Shown one piece after another: positions 58,650 to 64,000 of a stretch of DNA of 64,000 nucleotides. The number at the start of each line of letters is the position of its first letter. The stretch's first letter is position 1. The translations under genes and the position numbers were made by a program. This DNA is from Erythroxylum novogranatense (taxonomy: Eukaryota; Streptophyta; Magnoliopsida; Malpighiales; Erythroxylaceae): positions 10,722,060 through 10,786,059 of the forward strand of contig CM057225.1 in assembly GCA_029891385.1 (NCBI GenBank), given 5' to 3'. The notes beneath the pieces were generated by a model. It was not told the origin of the DNA. It saw only the letters and a program-made list of their open reading frames with translations, and ran no database searches.

Positions 58650-61600
58650 GAAAGAAGATTTAAGGGAACAATAACCATTAATTTACTAAATAACCCACCA
58701 AGACCAAGAGAGAGACAAAGTGAGGAAAATACAGAAATTGTGTGCCAAAGCAAGAGAGAGGTTCCAACAAAAACTAGTAAGGAATATAAATGCTGAGAAA
58801 CACTCAATTGGGACCAAGAACACCAATATCAACAACTAGGCAAAAGGGGTTTCTCTCCCCTGTTTTGGCCGCTCACCAAATGGCTCCTCTTGTTACGTAG
58901 ACAGCAACCTTTTCAATTGTTTTCTTTTACCTGTGGAAACAAAGTAAAGTAAAACCCATAAGTACAATAAAATAATGAATATTAGACCAAGACCCATCTC
59001 CCTAAACAAGCCCCGCAACCACTCTTTGATTTGTTTCCATCTTCTTCACGCCAAGCACCTTCCTTTTTACCATCATCACATGCCTGATGCACCCCACTCT
59101 ATATTTACCTTTTCTTCGTGTCTATATAAATATTGGTTGCTACTAGCTTAACTTTGCTTCGCTTAGCTTGGCTAGCTGTGTTTTGAGTTGTTCTCGACTC
59201 GTACATTTTGGCAAACGTGGCATAAGTACTCTGGTCCCCACCTTGACGAGATGGAAGACACATAGATTTGTTCCCAGTGCCAAAAATAGGATTGATTTTG
59301 ACCATCCATGAATGGGGTTGTTTCAATTCCAGAATATAATAAAAAAGGATTTTTGTGGCCTTCACTCTGTAAATTATAAAACCAGAGGTGTGGGTAAATG
59401 AGGAAGGTGGCTGTCGGCATCTTTGTTAATCGGCATTCGTATGTTTGTTGGCAACTGGCACCGTCTTTAGGTACAGAATTAGCTTTGGTTTATTATTGCT
59501 TTGCGTGAAAGAGGTGTGAATAGACAGACAGACCCAAAGTTCCTTGCATGTATTATCCTTCAGTGGGTTGTGCCTCAGCTTCCTGTCAAATCTCTGTTTC
59601 CTACCGTTCATTTCTTAATGTTTGGTCTTTCTACTATTCTTGTGCCTCTGCTCCTGCTCTGTGACCCGTGTTATATCTTTATTTATAAGTTTATCTCCTT
59701 TCAAGTTTCAAAGGCGGTTGCTTTGCCCTGCCTTTTTCCACAAAATGTGCGTTTCACTATGTGTGTTTTGTTCGATGAAATGGACTCCCAGCCTGAGTGC
59801 TTAGATAAAACCATTGCGTAATGACACATCTCAAAGTTCTTTCCATGATTGCAGACAAAGATAAGTTTGATTATTCTCCCACTTAAGTGAATATTAAGAA
59901 ATTTCCCATTGTTTTCACAATGCATTAAAGACTTGACGACCTATAATACTATACTATGCATCATGGAAAATGCCAAAGCCTAACTTCTAAAGGGATTCAC
60001 AGGCACCCTTGTGGTCTGATTTTCATAAACCTGAAAAGTAAAAACGTCAAAACCAGCATCACAAATTTGACTTTTGAAGAAGGAATCTGCTTACGAACAT
60101 GGTAGGGCAACTAGGACAATCTTGAATGCCCCAAGAGAAAAAGCAAAGCCGAGAGGTTTAGTTGTTGGCGATTGTGGAAATTTTCACTCCTGCCACAATC
60201 TTTCCCTTGGTAACTTTTTTCTTTTTCCTGAAAGGTGGGTGTGTGGTTATTGAAGCAATTAAATTGTAGGGAGCAAAACTCATGACATGAGAGCACCTTG
60301 ATGTGCCTGCAAGAACATAAGGACTAAGATGACCCACAGCCATCAGGCATGGGTAAGGTGGAAGTTGGATCCGTGATTATGATTATGCACATGACACCGC
60401 AAAAAAAATGAACCTCTAAGCGCATGAAAGTGATGTATAATTTTCCTATACAGTGGAGGGAAAGATGGTCTTAGTAAATGTTAACATCTGATTAAGTAGC
60501 ACAAGGGTCAATAAGAACTAATTGCAAGGAAGCAAGATTGCCTCGTAGCTACCACCACCACCCCAAGATTACTCCATATCTGTCTTGACTTGCAATAGTA
60601 AAAGGACAATGACCGACAACATTAACCCCATCACCAAGTCCATGCCCAGAGATGACACGTGTAGCCTCTGTATGGTTCCTTCCTTGGATGTGTGCTTGCA
60701 CAAAGGCTAGCTAATCCAAAAACACGGTTTACATGTCAAACTGGGGTACAGGTGTCTTTGGGAGGTCGGAAAACAAGATAAGAATTGGAAATTCAATTCG
60801 ATACAACCAGTTTTGTGACTTTAGGAGGTCCTTCTTGGCGAGTACAACCGAGTTTTTCAACGATTAGAAATTGTTAATTGCCAAACAAAAAGCAGTCAAC
60901 ATTGTAATTTCGTGAGATTCCTTTTGCAAAATGCATGTTGTGTCATTGTAACTGAAATCCATATTCAAAGGACAGACAATGATGACGATAAAACTTAAAG
61001 AGAGAGCAATTTCACAGCTCTTGAAAGTTATGTTCAGATTGTTCAAAATAAAGCTCCTGTATTTAGTAATATAAAAAATTTAAAATTTATTCGATATTCA
61101 ATATTCAACTATAATTAAACGGGTTATAGTTTAAATAAAATTAAATAATTTATTTTAATACATAAAAATATTAAAAAGTACACAAGGGCATTAGCAATTG
61201 GTATATTTTATGATCCATAAAAATCGAATCCCTTGTTTTTTCCAAGAAGATTCTATCCAAGGTTAACTATTACGAAGGCTCAGTGGTACGCCATTCTTAA
61301 TTGCAGCCACTAAATCAATGTTAAAGAGAAAATATTACATACAACTTGCAATTTCATGTCAGATGTCTTCCGTTTGTTACTGGATTCCTGGCTCCACCCT
61401 TGTGAAATGCTCTTTCCAAAAAAAATTTTGGTATAAATTTTGTCCACAGGACAGTCCAAATCCACCGAACTAAATTTGCATGAAATAAGAACTGATCAAC
61501 TATGTCCATGAATTACAGTGTACAACTCCACTGTTCATAGTACCAGAAAAATAGAATATATCCTTTTATATTTCTCTAGACAGGAAGGATGAGAAGATTG

Positions 61601-61780
61601 CCAGGATGATTCACACAGCATCTTAAGAAGAGCAACAAAATAAGACAAGTAAAAATGACCTAAATAATTTGAACTCCTCACTTAAAGCTCTCCTTTTTAG
61701 AAAGTCTTGAATTTGAATCACGTCAAAGAAAGAAAAATAAAAAATATTCCTGTTAATGATGCTCTAGCCGCTAGACAAAG
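58650..61780. other. Intergenic region upstream of the RING gene
   Basis: There is no gene I can support. Short frames at 59105-59420 and 59501-59821 have no motif. A plus-strand TCTATATAAATAT at 59120-59132 looks like a TATA box, but no convincing ORF follows. No transposon structure is seen. Confidence 0.5.
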
Positions 61781-62300
61781 TTCTTTAATCGGATCAATTA
61801 CGGACACCTAATTTTTAGCGACAATGTGAAAATTTGAGCTATTAAAAAACCTGAGAATTGATGGGAACATTTTGTTGAGCAGAAGAAGCCAATGATTAAT
61901 CATCAACTGAACAATCAAATATATGAAGACTCCTTGTGTGCAAAAATATATAGACTACGTAAGAACCTGAGAAATCTTGAGGTTCCAGATTTATTTCCTC
62001 TAGGGCTCTTGGGGTGAGGTTTTGGGGCCTTAGGCAAAACTTCTTGCTCGGATCAATTACAAACGTCTCGCTTCCAGTGGCAGTGTAAGAGTTAGAGCTA
62101 CTAGGAAACCTGAGAGCTAATGAAAACTTGATATTGAACAGGAGGAAGCCAGTGATCAATCATCAGCAGAACAATCAAGTATGTGAAGACTCCTTGTGTA
62201 CAGAGGTGTACAAGCTACGTAAAAATCTGAGGAATCTTGGAGTTCCAAGTTTATCTCCTCTAGGGCTCTTGAGGTGGAATCTTAAAGATTTAGAATTAGT
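61781..62300. repeat. Direct tandem duplication, two 260-bp copies
   Basis: Copies 61781-62040 and 62041-62300 share GGATCAATTAC, GAGCTA, AAACCTGAGA, GAAGACTCCTTGTGT, CTACGTAA and TCCTCTAGGGCTCTTG in the same order. They have diverged by perhaps 20%. A plus-strand frame is kept in both: NHQ-NNQ---EDSLC---Y, then LRKNLRNL-VP-L-PLGLL. I do not recognise the sequence. Confidence 0.85.
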
Positions 62301-64000
62301 CCGACTAAGCCGAGATACCTAATATTAAAAAAAAAACAGAACAGCAAAATAAGGCTAAAGTCAGACGTACAAAGTACAGACTGTAAACTGCAAATTGTTA
62401 AAGGGCGCAAGAAAATTGCCTACACGTGCAGTTTCGGACGGCCAGCATTTCTAGAAACACAAGCTAATAACAAGGCCAGATTTGGCACTACTTGACCAGC
62501 ACCAGCTACCTAATTTATGATCTTCACTATAATTTCAATGCCGTTTGTAACATCCTTGTCCTTGGGCAATCATCAATTAATCACATGTCAGGCAAGTAAC
62601 ATAATTTATCAGGACAAACAAAAGAAAAGCTTAAAGCTGAGTGCTTTTAGTAGCAACGTAGCAAATCGGCACAGCATCATCTCATAAGGTTAAAAGGAGC
62701 AATTCTTGAAGTCTGCCTGCAACAAGAAAGCTCTGAGAAAAAAGGAATTAGCAGGTCTTGCCAATGTAATAAGAATAGTTTACAGAAGAAAAAGAAAAAA
62801 AGAGGAATTGGAAACATCAAGTTTATCTTATCTGTAGCATGTATGCTTTCCCTGCAAGTAGAGGAATTCTTGGAATGGTGGAACAATAGTCTAGGTTCTT
62901 AAAAGAGGCAAACGGAACAAAGAATGAAGCCACCATCAACTTCATAACAGCAATTAATACCAAGAAGCAGATATTTAATCCAAATTTGAAGGCGTTAGCT
63001 GATAGGATGATAACCATCTTCCAGTCAAAGATCAAATTTGATCATTCCGTTAATTACTGTGAGAGAGTGAGAGAGGGATAGAAGTAACAGCCAGTGCAAA
63101 GTCATGGGAAAGATAAAGGGAACAGCAAGCATTAATTTGAAATATTGTGAAATGCAACTGTTAACACTGATTTCAGTTTAGAGCAGCTGTGAGTTCACAC
63201 AAAACATATCCATAGTAATGCATCCAACAGATAATGTATTTGCATAAGTAAAACTTTTCCATCTTCCTTTAATATATTTCCATGCCTTCACGATATGAAA
63301 GTTCAAAGCTTTGAGCCCAAATCACCCCTTCAAAGCCTGTAAACATGGGTCTCTGGAGTCTAAAAGTTCACTACTCCTAGGGGAGTCGCAACTTTCCTAC
63401 AATCCCACTCCTACCATAGGATGACAACCTTCACTAATACTTTTAACCATGACAAATATAAAAAGAAAGTCTTTAGCTACCTAAAATAGATAAATTTGTG
63501 GCGGTGTTTGACTTTGCACAATAGCAAAAAGTAGAGATAAAGAGGATTGCGGCTGCATAATGAGGAGTAGAGAAGACATGATGAGCCATGAACAGCAATT
63601 TAACCTGCAAGTTTGTGCAGTTCTTAATATAAAGAAACAATGGAAAATTGCATTTGAACGTGAGATGGTCCAAAACTTTTCCTAGACAGCCATGTCTTAA
63701 AATATTAGAGAAAAAGTGTCGGAACAAATGAGTTTCCCAACCATACTGGTACAGGTTTTTGAGCTTCAAAAATTTTATTATGTCCATATGTTGCACTTCA
63801 ACCTGCTATCAAAATCGATGCCCAGGGTATATACATGGTACCATGCAGAAACAAAGATTCTGCAAACTAAACCAAGATAAGTAAACCTGACAAATGTTTT
63901 CCGAAGTACAAAAAAGGAAACAGAGTATTCCACAACAAATCTTATCATGCAAAAGACTAAGAAAAGAGAAATATTGAAATAATGTCCCAGAAAGGCAATG
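62301..64000. other. Intergenic or intronic sequence, nothing recognised
   Basis: Only short frames without motifs (for example 62823-63035 and 63473-63796, minus). The window ends here, so this could be an intron or flank of a gene further right. Confidence 0.5.

Noticed and set aside
58425..58807. Minus-strand ORFs rich in Leu/Ser as membrane proteins
   Set aside because: They fall in the CT-rich leader and promoter of the RING gene, where such frames arise from pyrimidine bias.
59105..59420. Short gene behind a TATA-like TCTATATAAATAT
   Set aside because: The following plus-strand frames stop quickly and the minus-strand frames have no known motif.
1..64000. tRNA, rRNA, CRISPR, organelle insertions or viral integrants
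   Set aside because: I saw no tRNA-like box pairs, ribosomal sequence, regular spaced repeats, plastid or mitochondrial genes, or pararetrovirus features. The RT sequences all fit LTR retrotransposons or a LINE.

Overview
The window is nuclear DNA from a flowering plant, most likely a eudicot. It carries interrupted genes with GT-AG introns, a SPATULA/ALCATRAZ-type bHLH factor, an MBR2/HIP1/RHG1A-type RING-H2 E3 ligase, and plant Ty3/Gypsy, Ty1/Copia, LINE, hAT and TRIM elements. The base composition is AT-rich. I cannot name the species from the sequence alone.

Layout. 1-9148: a Ty3/Gypsy (Tekay-like) retrotransposon on the minus strand, cut at the left by the window edge, with near-identical long LTRs but broken gag and pol. 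9154-11409: the internal stub and LTR of an older minus-oriented LTR element. 11410-12460: a LINE reverse-transcriptase remnant. 13026-17100: a decayed Copia element split by a 1.9-kb solo LTR with a perfect 5-bp target duplication. 17901-18355: a small TRIM element. 19460-21976: a six-exon bHLH gene on the minus strand with a promoter near 22.1 kb. 23052-33734: a three-layer nest in which a solo LTR (target duplication ATTAC) was later split by a 4.35-kb solo LTR and by a 3.6-kb rearranged LTR element. 34.6-36.2 kb: a hAT transposase remnant. 36276-41840: a young Copia element with 285-bp LTRs differing at about two positions, but with broken ORFs. 42.7-52.7 kb: a region of gene remnants (a fumarylacetoacetase pseudogene and a PDI-like exon) flanked by a short inverted duplication and invaded by another solo LTR (50021-51551, target duplication TTAAC). 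53630-57001: a five-exon RING-H2 E3 ligase of 703 residues on the minus strand, with a long leader and promoter up to about 58.65 kb. 58.65-64 kb: intergenic DNA with one 260-bp tandem duplication.

Only two protein-coding genes look intact: the bHLH transcription factor and the RING E3 ligase. They lie about 32 kb apart in the same orientation, and nothing in the sequence links their functions. The rest is mostly transposon sequence. Its informative parts are the order of nested insertions, the solo LTRs with readable target duplications, modules that several LTR families share in different order, and short hairpin-forming tandem arrays inside LTRs. I did not find a host-encoded system that looks new. 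The most unusual signals are structured arrays in noncoding LTR sequence. All comparisons were made by eye.
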